Positions 51,121-59,957 of a stretch of DNA of 64,000 nt are shown piece after piece. A program made the position numbers and the translations under genes. Location of the stretch: contig NZ_VMSG01000016.1 in NCBI RefSeq assembly GCF_007713465.1, forward strand, positions 62,001 to 126,000. Direction: 5' to 3'. The DNA comes from Pseudomonas sp. H3(2019). Its GTDB lineage: Bacteria > Pseudomonadota > Gammaproteobacteria > Pseudomonadales > Pseudomonadaceae. Each line of letters starts with the position of its first letter. The stretch's first letter is position 1. Below the pieces are notes generated by a model. That model had not been told where the DNA came from. It searched no databases and worked only from the letters and a program-made list of their open reading frames with translations.

Positions 51121-53264
51121 GCGACGAAGCACAGCGCTGGAAAGAGAAATACCTCAAAAGTATCGAACAGCAGGAAAAGCTCGAGCGCCGCTGGGATGCC
51201 CGCCTCGATTTACTACGTCGCGGTTTGGTGCGCAGTACGCTGGCGGCTGAGGGCACCGACCGTGCGGTTGACCAGTGCATGAAGGAAATGCGCGAAGTCA
51301 TCCGAACCAATGACATGGATGCAGGGTTGGCAGCATTGCTGCCACGCCTGGAAAAAGCCGTGCTCGACTCCGAGCAGCGGCGCGAGACCCGGGTCAATCA
51401 AGTCAGTGCTGCGTTGACCTCCCTGGTCAGTCAGCTCCAGGCGTTGCCGTTGCCGCGCGAGATCAGCCGCCCGCTCAAGACCTTTGCCAAGCAGCTCGAC
51501 GGACGGGTTGGCCAGGCACGTGAGATTCCCCTGTTGCTCGGTGAGCTCAGTGGCCTGCAAGGTCAGGCGCTGAACCTGCTGGAAAACCCTTCCGAGCCAA
51601 GCCGCCCAGGTTTGCTGCAGCGTTTGTTTGGCGGTAGAGACGCGGATGCTCAGGCTTCAGAAGCGGGTGAGCTACAACACGAAGCGCTTGCTCCGAGTCC
51701 TGTTGAGCAAGTGTCGGCACCTGTAACAGAGGCGACAGCCGAGCCGGTGCATGAGTCACCAGTGCCGTTGCCGATCCAGGTTATTACCCCTGCTGTACAC
51801 GAAATCCCGGCACCCACCGCGCAGGTGCCGCACGCTGCGATTGCAGAGTCGGAGCCGTTGGCACCTCAGTCGCTGGAAGAAGCAAAGCCATCACCTGACG
51901 TGGTGGCTTTTGTTCCTCCAGTGCTGGCCGTCGAAGCTGCGCGTGGCAAAGCGCAGGTAGCGGAACAGAATCTACCGGATGTGGATACGCCGGAAGAACC
52001 GCAGATATCCCCGACACCCGACCCGGTGACGGCTGCTGATTCAGTGGCGATCAATCCAGACGAGCTGACATCCGACGTCCCTCGGACGGGGGATGAAGCT
52101 TCGCCGTTAATTGATAGCCTTCCTCCCCTGCCGGCGATGGCAGAAGCCTTGGCTACTCTGGACCCGGAGCATCCTGAGCAGGATGTTCTTTACGCACTGC
52201 CCGACTCGCCGGAGCCGTCCTACAGCTCGGTGGCCAAACACATCGAGAGCACGCTGCTGGGGCTGCTGGACGATTTGTCGCTGCCCGAGCGTCACCGTCC
52301 GCAGGCCGAGGCGATGCGCGATCGGCTGCAAAATGGCTTGAATTGGTACGAACTGCTGCCGATCCTCGATGATCTGGCGGTTTTGATGCTGGCGATCACT
52401 GACAGTGGTCAGCATGAGTTCGAGGTTTATCTCAAGCAACTCAATGAGCGATTGGAGTCCTTCCAAATCAACCTGCAAGCCGCCAGTGAGGGTCATGCCG
52501 ACAACCGCTCTGCTGCGCGGGAGATGGACACGCAGATCCGTGAGCAGGTCGATGGCTTGCAGAGCAGCATGCAGGACGCGGCCGATCTGGAGGGCCTCAA
52601 GCATGTGCTGGAGAACCACCTCGAAGGGTTGCTCGGCACCATGGATCAGCACCAGAAACAGCGCGACGAGCGTGAGCAGGAAGTTGCGGCACGCCTGCAA
52701 GGTTTGGCCGAGCGAGTCGCGAGCATGGAGCAGGAGGCTCAGGGTTACCGCGAGCACCTGGAAGAGCAACGCCAGAAAGCCCTGGTCGATCCGCTGACTG
52801 GTTTACCGAACCGGGCGGCCTGGAGCGAGCGTCTGGAGCATGAGATTGCGCAGTGGCAGCAACACGGAAACTCGCTGTTGCTGGCGATGCTCGATCTCGA
52901 CCATTTCAAGCGCATCAATGATAACTACGGCCACCTGGCCGGCGACAAAGTGTTGAAGATCATTGCCAGCGTGCTGCACAAGCGCCTGCGCGGTACGGAC
53001 TTCATCGCCCGTTTCGGCGGTGAGGAGTTTGTCTTGCTGGTGCCCAACACCCCTTTGGCGGTCGGCGCCAGGTTGGCAGAAACCCTGCGCGCGGCTATCG
53101 AAGCCTGCCCGTTTCACTTCAAGGGCGAGCGCGTGACGATCACCGTATCCATGGGGATGACGGCGTTCAGGGCGGGAGAACACAGCGACCTGGTGCTAAA
53201 AAGAGCCGATCAGGCACTTTACCGGGCGAAAAATGCCGGCAGAAACCGGGTAGAGCTGGGCTGA
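51117..53264 (+). CDS. Diguanylate cyclase (GGDEF), DgcH-like
   Basis: A 715-residue cytoplasmic protein with no membrane segment. An N-terminal helical domain (~1-165) is followed by a Pro/Ala/Glu-rich linker (~170-340), a second helical and coiled-coil region (~360-545) and a C-terminal GGDEF domain. The active site is GGEEF at 634-638, with an RxxD inhibitory site (RGTD) five residues before it. It should make c-di-GMP and be product-inhibited. P. aeruginosa PA5487 (DgcH) has the same position and layout. Translation is coupled to the upstream gene by ATGA. Confidence 0.92.
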   Translation: MSDEAQRWKEKYLKSIEQQEKLERRWDARLDLLRRGLVRSTLAAEGTDRAVDQCMKEMREVIRTNDMDAGLAALLPRLEKAVLDSEQRRETRVNQVSAALTSLVSQLQALPLPREISRPLKTFAKQLDGRVGQAREIPLLLGELSGLQGQALNLLENPSEPSRPGLLQRLFGGRDADAQASEAGELQHEALAPSPVEQVSAPVTEATAEPVHESPVPLPIQVITPAVHEIPAPTAQVPHAAIAESEPLAPQSLEEAKPSPDVVAFVPPVLAVEAARGKAQVAEQNLPDVDTPEEPQISPTPDPVTAADSVAINPDELTSDVPRTGDEASPLIDSLPPLPAMAEALATLDPEHPEQDVLYALPDSPEPSYSSVAKHIESTLLGLLDDLSLPERHRPQAEAMRDRLQNGLNWYELLPILDDLAVLMLAITDSGQHEFEVYLKQLNERLESFQINLQAASEGHADNRSAAREMDTQIREQVDGLQSSMQDAADLEGLKHVLENHLEGLLGTMDQHQKQRDEREQEVAARLQGLAERVASMEQEAQGYREHLEEQRQKALVDPLTGLPNRAAWSERLEHEIAQWQQHGNSLLLAMLDLDHFKRINDNYGHLAGDKVLKIIASVLHKRLRGTDFIARFGGEEFVLLVPNTPLAVGARLAETLRAAIEACPFHFKGERVTITVSMGMTAFRAGEHSDLVLKRADQALYRAKNAGRNRVELG

Positions 53265-53365
53265 TGGCAAGTGTTCCATGTTGTCTGATGCCAAGCTTTT
53301 GCCGGCTCAGTACGAGGCAGTACGTTACACTGTTGCATAACTGTCTTCAGCGTACTGCCCACGTC

Positions 53366-54145
53366 ATGAAATCTATTGCTCTGTTTTTGGTGCTTCTTGT
53401 TCTGGCGGGTTGCGCGAGCGGTCCTCGAATCGACACCCGCCATCCGTCGGTGAACTACGACAACCGTGTGCAGTATATCGTCGTGCATTACACCACCGCT
53501 TCGCAGGAGCGTTCGTTGGCGTTGTTGACCCACGGCCAGGTCAGCAGTCATTACCTGATTGGCGACGACAAGAACGCCACCATTTTCAAACTGGTGGATG
53601 AAAGCCGCCGGGCCTGGCATGCCGGGGAAAGCGAGTGGCAGGGCCGGACCTGGCTGAACTCAAGCTCGATTGGCATCGAAATCGTTAATCCGGGGTTTCG
53701 CGATACGCCTGCCGGGCGCGTCTGGTATCCCTACAGTGAGGCGCAGGTTCAGTCTTTGATCTTCCTGATCAAGGACATCAGCAAGCGCAACAACATCAGC
53801 CCGCGAAACATCATTGGCCACAGCGACATCGCGCCGCTGCGCAAGCTTGACCCTGGGCCGTTGTTCCCGTGGAAGCGTCTGGCCGACGAAGGGCTGGTGG
53901 TCTGGCCCGATGCCCAGGCCGTAGCGCGTCAGCAAGCACTATTCGATGCACAACTGCCGAGCATCACCTGGTTTCAGGAAGAGCTCGCGCGTTTGGGCTA
54001 TGCAACACCGCAGACCGGTGAGCTGGATGTGGCCACCCGGCATGTGCTGGCAGCTTTCCAGATGCACTATCGACCTTCACGGTTTGACGGTACGCCAGAC
54101 GCGCAAAGCGCCGCGATTCTGCAAGTGCTCAACCAGACAAAATAA
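53366..54145 (+). CDS. ampDh2: N-acetylmuramoyl-L-alanine amidase, AmpDh2 type
   Basis: A 259-residue lipoprotein amidase with lipobox LAGC (Cys16). The amidase_2 domain (about 40-190) has zinc ligands His in VVHYTT, His in IIGHSDIAP and the metal-binding Asp in LDPGP. A C-terminal peptidoglycan-binding-like helical segment follows (QEELARLGYATPQTG). It cleaves the amide between MurNAc and the stem peptide. P. aeruginosa AmpDh2 (PA5485) is also 259 residues and sits next to the same cyclase. The lipobox start is chosen over a longer frame. Confidence 0.93.
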   Translation: MKSIALFLVLLVLAGCASGPRIDTRHPSVNYDNRVQYIVVHYTTASQERSLALLTHGQVSSHYLIGDDKNATIFKLVDESRRAWHAGESEWQGRTWLNSSSIGIEIVNPGFRDTPAGRVWYPYSEAQVQSLIFLIKDISKRNNISPRNIIGHSDIAPLRKLDPGPLFPWKRLADEGLVVWPDAQAVARQQALFDAQLPSITWFQEELARLGYATPQTGELDVATRHVLAAFQMHYRPSRFDGTPDAQSAAILQVLNQTK

Positions 54146-54218
54146 TGACGCCCGCCCGACGGTCAGGGCTATTTTCTGATCAGTAGCTATAACTCATTGG
54201 TAATCCTTCGGATATTCA

Positions 54219-55835
54219 ATGATGGCGGCCGCGAGCGAGACCCTGCGCAGTTGGTTCTATCGCCCGTGGTCTTTGGCGATGCTAGCGGCTGCGCTGAGTG
54301 CGGCTTTGCTCTTGGCCGGTAGCCTGGGCGTGGCGCTGCGGCAGGTCCAGCAACGCGAAAGCGAACAGATGAACGCGCAGGGCGAGCGCTTTCTAGAGCG
54401 CCTGGAGCAACTATTCGGTCAACTGCGCGAAGGTCTGGATGACCTGGAAGCGCAGCCGTTGCGTAGCTGCGACACGGACATGATCGCGACCTTGCAGCAG
54501 GTCAGTTTCAATTACCGCTTCGTGTATGAGGCGGCCTATATCGACGCTACGCAATTCTGTTCGAATCGGCCGCGGCAGGATGGGCTTTCGGCAATCCGAC
54601 CACCGGACATCAAAGGACCGACCTACAGTTATTGGCTCAACACCTCGACCGAGCCCGACGAAAACCGTGCGGCGCTGATGTTGGGACGCGGTAATTTTCG
54701 CGTCGCCACCTCCCGAGGGCATTTGACCGACATGGTCGATCTGACGCCCGGCAGCGGCCTGTTGGTAGTGGTGGATCATGGCGCTCGGGCGATCCCCGTA
54801 CTCGGCACACCACAAGCCTGGCCACTCAGCGACCCTTGGTCGCCCTTCAGCAGTGAACCGTTGCAGGTCACGAAAACCCGGTTGATCTATCGGATGCCGA
54901 CCAACAATCCCGAGTACCAGTTGGTGTTGATCAGCCCACGAACCGCATCGCACCTGCCCACGCTGTGGTGGTGGTTGGTGCCGGCAAGCCTGGTGCTGGG
55001 TTTGAGCATTGGCGGTTTGGTGTTTCTGCTGGCCCGCCAGCGGCAATCGTTGGGCGGTGAGTTGCAGGGAGCCCTCAAGCGTGGCGAGTTACAGGTCCTG
55101 TATCAGCCAATCTTCGATCTCAAGAGTCGTCACTGTGTCGGTGCCGAAGCCTTATTGCGCTGGCGTCGGCCGGACGGCACGCTGACCAGTCCGGACCTGT
55201 TTATTCCCATGGCGGAAGACTCCGGGCAGATCCGTCAGATCACTGACTTCGTGTTGCAGCGATTGCTTGAACAGCTCGGTAAGTTACTTCGCGCCAACCC
55301 GCAGTTGTATATCTCGGTCAACCTGGCCGCCTGCGACGTCATGGTGCCGCGGATTGGCCAGGTCATGGAGCACTTACTGGCCATACACCAGGTTGCTGCG
55401 CGGCAGATCGCGTTTGAGGTGACCGAGCGCGGGTTGATCGATGTGGTGGTCGCACGGGAGAACCTGCAAGCCTTGCGCGATGCCGGGCATCAAGTGTTGA
55501 TCGACGACTTTGGCACCGGTTATTGCAGCCTGGCTTACCTGCAAACCCTGCCGGTGGACTACCTGAAAATCGACAAGGCTTTCATTGATGCGCTGGGTCA
55601 CGACGCCGCCAGCAGCGGTGTGGCGCCGCACATCATTCGCATGGCGCATGCCTTGCAGCTCAAGGTGATTGCCGAAGGTATCGAACATGAAGCCCAGGCC
55701 ACGTTGCTGAGCAGTGAGGGAGTGAATTACGGCCAAGGCTGGTTGTTCGCCCATGCCTTGACCGCGACGCAGTTCATTGAATTGATCACCCGAGGCCGTC
55801 GGTTGGCGTCACGGCGGCTGGATGACGAGGCGTGA
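54219..55835 (+). CDS. CSS-motif EAL-domain c-di-GMP phosphodiesterase
   Basis: A 538-residue inner-membrane protein. Helix 1 is at ~18-40, a periplasmic CSS-type domain follows with Cys84 (LRSCDTDM) and Cys114 (QFCSNRP), helix 2 is at ~248-272, and an EAL domain runs from ~280 to 525. Catalytic marks are AEALLRW (E of EAL), the N in SVNLAACD, EVTERG, and DDFGTGYCSLAYL with DYLKIDKAF. All appear intact, so it should be an active phosphodiesterase. In this class the periplasmic cysteines sense redox state through DsbA-linked oxidation. It follows the amidase by about 73 nt. Confidence 0.92.
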   Translation: MMAAASETLRSWFYRPWSLAMLAAALSAALLLAGSLGVALRQVQQRESEQMNAQGERFLERLEQLFGQLREGLDDLEAQPLRSCDTDMIATLQQVSFNYRFVYEAAYIDATQFCSNRPRQDGLSAIRPPDIKGPTYSYWLNTSTEPDENRAALMLGRGNFRVATSRGHLTDMVDLTPGSGLLVVVDHGARAIPVLGTPQAWPLSDPWSPFSSEPLQVTKTRLIYRMPTNNPEYQLVLISPRTASHLPTLWWWLVPASLVLGLSIGGLVFLLARQRQSLGGELQGALKRGELQVLYQPIFDLKSRHCVGAEALLRWRRPDGTLTSPDLFIPMAEDSGQIRQITDFVLQRLLEQLGKLLRANPQLYISVNLAACDVMVPRIGQVMEHLLAIHQVAARQIAFEVTERGLIDVVVARENLQALRDAGHQVLIDDFGTGYCSLAYLQTLPVDYLKIDKAFIDALGHDAASSGVAPHIIRMAHALQLKVIAEGIEHEAQATLLSSEGVNYGQGWLFAHALTATQFIELITRGRRLASRRLDDEA

Positions 55836-55842
55836 TCGCCCG

Positions 55843-57633
55843 TTAGAGTGGCAGTGCCATGTAGAACTGAGTGCCTTGCCCCGGTCTGGAATACACACCC
55901 ATGCGGCCGCCGTGCAGTTGCACGATCTCCTTGCACAGTGCCAGGCCGAGCCCGGCACCACCCTTCTTGCGCCCGACCTGAACGAAGGGTTCGAAAATCC
56001 GCCCCTGCTGGCCGTAGGCGATGCCTTCGCCATTGTCCTCGACGCTGACGATCACCCGCTCGCCATGCCGACGCGCTTGCAAGCGTATCTGCCCATTGTG
56101 GCTGGTATGGCGCAGCGCGTTGTCGATCAGGTTGTCCAGCACCCGGTCGAGTTGCGCCTGATCGGCCTGCAGTCGAGGGAGTGGCGTGTGCACTTCCACC
56201 AGCAACTCGATGCTTTGCTCATTGGCCCGCTCGGCGAAACGCTCCTGTGCTTGCTCCAGCAGGTCATCGATGTTGCACGGCGCCAGGGTGAGTTTTTGTA
56301 GACCATTCTGATAACGCGAGAAGTTCAGCAGGTCGTTGATCAACTGCATCAAACGCTGCATTTCCTCATTTACTGTGTTCAACAGGTCGGCTTCGCGAGA
56401 GTCCTCGGCAAAGTGCGCGCGCTCACGGAACAGACCGAAGGCCATGTGCATGCCGGTGACCGGCGTACGCAGCTCATGGGAGGCGCGCAGTACGAACTCA
56501 CTGCGCACCCGCTCAAAGGCCCGTTGCTCGGTAACATCGTGCAGCACCATGACCGCGCCGAGGATATGCCCCTGGGGATGAATGACCGGCGTCAGGCTGT
56601 AGGTCAACAGTCGCGACTCGCCATCGACTTCGATGCTCAGGTCTTCAGGCGCACGCTCCAGTGTTCCGCCGCGCAGTACCGTTTGTAGTTGTTCATCGAG
56701 CTCCGGCCGTTGGAGCGCGGTGCCCAGGCCTTGGCCGAGGCGGCCTTCGTCCCAGCCCAACTGACGCTGTGCGACCGGATTGAGGTGCTCCAGATGGCCC
56801 TGACGATCAATCATCAGCAAACCGTCATCAATGCTGTCGAGCACGGCTTGCAAGCGTTGCTGACCAGCGAGCAGTTCATCGACATTGGTTGCCTGATGCT
56901 CACGCAAGGCTTCGGCCATGATCCCGAAGCGTCGGGTGAGCTGGGTCAGCTCCACCGCCGGGGAAATCGGCAGAGTGACATCGAAGTTACCCTGGCCGAT
57001 GTTATCCGCGGCCTTGGCCAGTGCCTCGATCGGCTCACCGAAGCGCCGGGCGATGCCGTGAGCGGTGACGAAGCCGATGAACAGCACTGCCAACCCGACC
57101 AATCCGAGCAAGCCGGCAATCAGCAGCGCATGTTCGCGGGCATTGCGCTGGGTATCGTTGATGTTGTCCAGCGCTTGTTTGTGTTCGGCGATCAGGCCGT
57201 TGCGCAGCACGTTGAACTTTTCGGTGAGGCCCCGATTGCCGGCGAGCTTGCCGGACGGTTCCTGCATGAGGCTGAAGGCTTTGAGAAAGGACAGGTAGTC
57301 CGTGCGGGCCTGCTCGAAGCCATGATGCTCGCCATTGAAACTGTTTTCGTGCTCGATGCCTTGATCCAGCAGCTCGAAGTAGCGCCGTTCTGAGGTTTCC
57401 AGTGCCTCAAGGTCGGGCTTTATGCTGAGCATGTTGATCAACTGATCGTCCAGGGTCTGGCGCAGCTTGAGTTCCAGGTCCAGGGTGATGAAATTGTCGC
57501 GGATCAGCGCTTCCTGGTTACTGGCTATCTGCATCACGCTGACCAGCCCGAGTGCCAGGCCGAGCAACGCCACGGTGATCAGTGCCGAGATACTCAGAAA
57601 CAGCCGTGTGCGCAACTTCATCGCCAGCTTCAT
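55843..57633 (-). CDS. kinB: Sensor histidine kinase/phosphatase KinB
   Basis: A 596-residue inner-membrane kinase, the same length as P. aeruginosa KinB. Two helices (about 10-35 and 165-190) bracket a periplasmic helical sensor domain. HAMP (~190-245), PAS (~255-360), HisKA with the phospho-acceptor histidine in RASHELRTP near residue 385, and a HATPase domain with DNALRHT and GGAGLGLAL follow. It phosphorylates and dephosphorylates AlgB. It lies ten bases after the algB stop on the same strand, so it is cotranscribed. Confidence 0.94.
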   Translation of the reverse strand: MKLAMKLRTRLFLSISALITVALLGLALGLVSVMQIASNQEALIRDNFITLDLELKLRQTLDDQLINMLSIKPDLEALETSERRYFELLDQGIEHENSFNGEHHGFEQARTDYLSFLKAFSLMQEPSGKLAGNRGLTEKFNVLRNGLIAEHKQALDNINDTQRNAREHALLIAGLLGLVGLAVLFIGFVTAHGIARRFGEPIEALAKAADNIGQGNFDVTLPISPAVELTQLTRRFGIMAEALREHQATNVDELLAGQQRLQAVLDSIDDGLLMIDRQGHLEHLNPVAQRQLGWDEGRLGQGLGTALQRPELDEQLQTVLRGGTLERAPEDLSIEVDGESRLLTYSLTPVIHPQGHILGAVMVLHDVTEQRAFERVRSEFVLRASHELRTPVTGMHMAFGLFRERAHFAEDSREADLLNTVNEEMQRLMQLINDLLNFSRYQNGLQKLTLAPCNIDDLLEQAQERFAERANEQSIELLVEVHTPLPRLQADQAQLDRVLDNLIDNALRHTSHNGQIRLQARRHGERVIVSVEDNGEGIAYGQQGRIFEPFVQVGRKKGGAGLGLALCKEIVQLHGGRMGVYSRPGQGTQFYMALPL

Positions 57634-57643
57634 AAGGTGCTGC

Positions 57644-58990
57644 TCACAGGTTGTACTGTTTGCGTTTTCGGTACAGCGTCGAGGCGTCGATACCCAAGGT
57701 CTTGGCCGCTTGATCGAGAGTGCCGGCGCTGGCCAGTACTGCGCCGATGTGGGCTTTCTCCAATTCATCCAGGCTTAGCGCTGCGCCGATTCTGGGAGCG
57801 TTGCTGGTGGTTTGCTCAGCCATGCCCAAATGGCTGATCTCGACTCGCTCCTGCGGGCAAATGATGCTTGCCCGTTCGACCACGTTACGCAGTTCGCGGA
57901 TGTTGCCTGGCCAGCGATAGCCGAGCAGCGCCTCGCGTGCTTCGTCGCTGAAGACACGAGCCGGCCGCGCGTATTCTTTGACGAAGCGTGCCAGGAAGCG
58001 GTCGGCCAGGGCCAGGATGTCCTCGGCGCGTTCGCGTAGTGGCGGCAGGTGCAAGGTGATGACGTTCAGCCGGTAGAGCAGGTCTTCGCGGAATCGACCG
58101 TCGCGCACCATGTCTTCAAGATTGAGGTTGGTGGCGGCGAGGATTCGCACATCGGCGCGACGGGTCACCGGGTCGCCGACCCTTTCGTATTCCTTGTCCT
58201 GAATGAAGCGCAGCAGTTTGGGCTGCAAGGTCAGCGGGAAATCGCCGATCTCATCAAGAAACAATGTACCTGCGTCGGCCTGATTGACCCGGCCGAGGGT
58301 ACTTTCGCTAGCACCGGTAAATGCCCCGCGGCTGTGGCCGAAGAGCTCGCTTTCCATCAGCTCGGTTGTCAATGATGGGCAGTTGATGGTGACGAAGGAT
58401 TTCTTCGCGCGTTTGCTCCAGCCGTGAATGGCCCGGGCCAGTTCGCCTTTACCGGTACCGGATTCGCCGAGTATCAGAATGTTGGCATCGGTGCTGGCGA
58501 CCTGGCGGGCGGTTTCCAGTACGACTTTCATCGCCGGGCTGTGGGAATCCAGGCCTTCGTTGGGCTTGCGCAGTTCACCTTCGAGGGCTTCAAGGCGGGC
58601 CGAGAGCTGGCGCACTTCCAGTTGTTTGGCGGTGGCCAGGCGCAATTGGTCGGGACTGCAAGGTTTGACCAGATAGTCGGCGGCGCCGGCCTGGATCGCA
58701 TCGACGGCAGTGTCCACGGCCGAGTGTGCGGTGACGATCACAACGCGCATCCAGGGCGCCTGCACACGCATTTGTGCCAGGACGTCGAGACCGTTGTCTT
58801 CGCCCAGACGCAGGTCAAGGAAGCACAGGTCGAAGACCTGTCGTTGCAACAAGGCGTTGGCCTGGGCTGCGCTGTTGGCGGTGGCGACAGTATAGCCTTG
58901 GTCTTCCAGGCAGTAGCGAAAGGTGCGCAGGATGGCGGATTCATCATCTACCAGCAGAATGCGGCCTTGATGCTCGTTGGCGGATTCCAT
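57644..58990 (-). CDS. algB: NtrC-family response regulator AlgB
   Basis: A 448-residue regulator: receiver domain (1-125) with phosphorylation site Asp59 in CFLDLRLGED, AAA+ domain (~145-375) with Walker A GESGTGKG and Walker B LFLDEIGD, and a C-terminal Fis-type helix-turn-helix ending KTLGIDASTLYRKRKQYNL (in pieces). The loop GAFTGA, needed to contact sigma 54, is intact. In P. aeruginosa AlgB activates alginate genes and quorum and phage traits. AAGGAGCG precedes the ATG. A sigma-54-like promoter lies on the divergent side. Confidence 0.95.
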   Translation of the reverse strand: MESANEHQGRILLVDDESAILRTFRYCLEDQGYTVATANSAAQANALLQRQVFDLCFLDLRLGEDNGLDVLAQMRVQAPWMRVVIVTAHSAVDTAVDAIQAGAADYLVKPCSPDQLRLATAKQLEVRQLSARLEALEGELRKPNEGLDSHSPAMKVVLETARQVASTDANILILGESGTGKGELARAIHGWSKRAKKSFVTINCPSLTTELMESELFGHSRGAFTGASESTLGRVNQADAGTLFLDEIGDFPLTLQPKLLRFIQDKEYERVGDPVTRRADVRILAATNLNLEDMVRDGRFREDLLYRLNVITLHLPPLRERAEDILALADRFLARFVKEYARPARVFSDEAREALLGYRWPGNIRELRNVVERASIICPQERVEISHLGMAEQTTSNAPRIGAALSLDELEKAHIGAVLASAGTLDQAAKTLGIDASTLYRKRKQYNL

Positions 58991-59228
58991 TTTTCCTACG
59001 CTCCTTAAATGAATGCTCTTAATTTAGTCTCGGAAAAATCGGGCAAGTTGCATGGTTGATTCTGGGCGCTTCTCGTCAGAATGGGGTGGTTGTGTGTCAG
59101 AAATCATAATAACTGTATGATTTTAAACGGTTTTATTTTTTTAGTGATGACCCCGACGTTTTCCCGCCTCTTTTTCTGACATCCGTATCCCTTCATACAT
59201 TCCAAAAAATTTCGATTTACTGCAAATC

Positions 59229-59274
59229 GATCGTGCATTACGCACGATCCTCTGCGGGGCATCGTGCAGGATGC
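59229..59274. promoter_or_regulatory. Candidate activator site: three ATCGTGC half-sites
   Basis: GATCGTGC-ATTAC-GCACGATC (59229-59249) is a perfect eight-base inverted repeat. A third half-site ATCGTGC lies in GCATCGTGCAGGATGC (59259-59274). They are about 90-135 bp upstream of the predicted sigma-54 start, the usual distance for an NtrC-family enhancer site. AlgB, encoded next door, is a natural candidate, but this is inference. Confidence 0.5.
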
Positions 59275-59340
59275 GTCCGAATGCATTTTGTTAATCAAAA
59301 TATCTGTTTGATTTTATTGGTTTTATTTCTGTTCTGAAGC

Positions 59341-59356
59341 TGGCATGCAGGCTGCA
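59341..59356 (+). promoter_or_regulatory. Sigma-54 (-24/-12)-like promoter
   Basis: TGGCATGCAGGCTGCA fits TGGCAYR-N4-YTGCW, with GG and GC ten bases apart. Transcription would start near 59366, giving a leader of about 66 nt to the membrane protein gene. Confidence 0.55.
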
Positions 59357-59431
59357 ATGGTCTGGTTAAGCCGGGGGCATTTTAAGAAGAGCCCCCTGAT
59401 CAATAACCACCAGTGTGGGAGGAGTTTCAGG

Positions 59432-59719
59432 ATGAATCGCCAACGTGCCGCCCAATTGCGGATCTCGCCACTGTCTATTCAGCAAGGGATGTTTGCCGTG
59501 TTTGCCTTGTTGATCACCTTGATCGGCGGCCAGCAGTTCTTGCGCTGGGAACAAAGCCAGCAGTCAGAGGCCGCGATTGCGCCGACTCATCACTTGACCC
59601 AAACCCATTTCAGCGCGGTCGGCAGTCGGCCTGCTGATGCAGCCTCGATGAGAATGATGAGTGTGGACCCGGCCGAACCGGGTGCCGTGACGCTGCGTCA
59701 AGACCGTTGGGTGTTCTAG
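59432..59719 (+). CDS. Small membrane protein, conserved near algB
   Basis: A 95-residue protein with one N-terminal membrane helix (about residues 16-36, GMFAVFALLITLIGG) and a Gln/Ser/Ala-rich tail. It has no family domain that I recognise; a similar small gene lies beside algB in P. aeruginosa. GGAGGAG precedes the ATG. Upstream is a sigma-54-like promoter with inverted-repeat half-sites. The DUF1328 gene follows 73 nt downstream on the same strand. Confidence 0.72.
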   Translation: MNRQRAAQLRISPLSIQQGMFAVFALLITLIGGQQFLRWEQSQQSEAAIAPTHHLTQTHFSAVGSRPADAASMRMMSVDPAEPGAVTLRQDRWVF

Positions 59720-59792
59720 GTAACTGGCTTGGCGCGACGTTCATGTGCCGGGAATAGCTGCACCTCTTAATAGAAGCGTAAGGAGAATCACC

Positions 59793-59957
59793 ATGTTGAG
59801 CTGGGCAATCACATTTTTGATTATTGCCATTGTCGCTGCCGTACTGGGCTTCGGTGGTATCGCGGGCACCGCCACGGGTATCGCCAAGATTCTCTTTGTC
59901 GTGTTCCTGGTGATGTTTATTGCTTCGTTCATCTTTGGCCGTCGCGGTCGAGGCTGA
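59793..59957 (+). CDS. DUF1328 (YtjA-like) small membrane protein
   Basis: A 54-residue protein of two membrane helices (LSWAITFLIIAIVAAVLGFG and IAKILFVVFLVMFIASFIFG) ending in RRGRG, the exact layout of the DUF1328/YtjA family. TAAGGAGAATC precedes the ATG. Members are abundant stress-induced small membrane proteins of unknown role. It may be cotranscribed with the preceding small membrane protein. Confidence 0.93.
   Translation: MLSWAITFLIIAIVAAVLGFGGIAGTATGIAKILFVVFLVMFIASFIFGRRGRG

Larger units (their letters stand above)
58991..59431. other. 441-bp divergent regulatory region between algB and the 59432 gene
   Basis: AT-rich in 59100-59345. It contains a perfect palindrome AAATCATA-N7-TATGATTT at 59101-59123, the GATCGTGC/GCACGATC palindrome at 59229-59249, a further ATCGTGC at 59261-59267, and a GG-N10-GC promoter at 59341-59356. 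No gene is seen. Confidence 0.7.
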
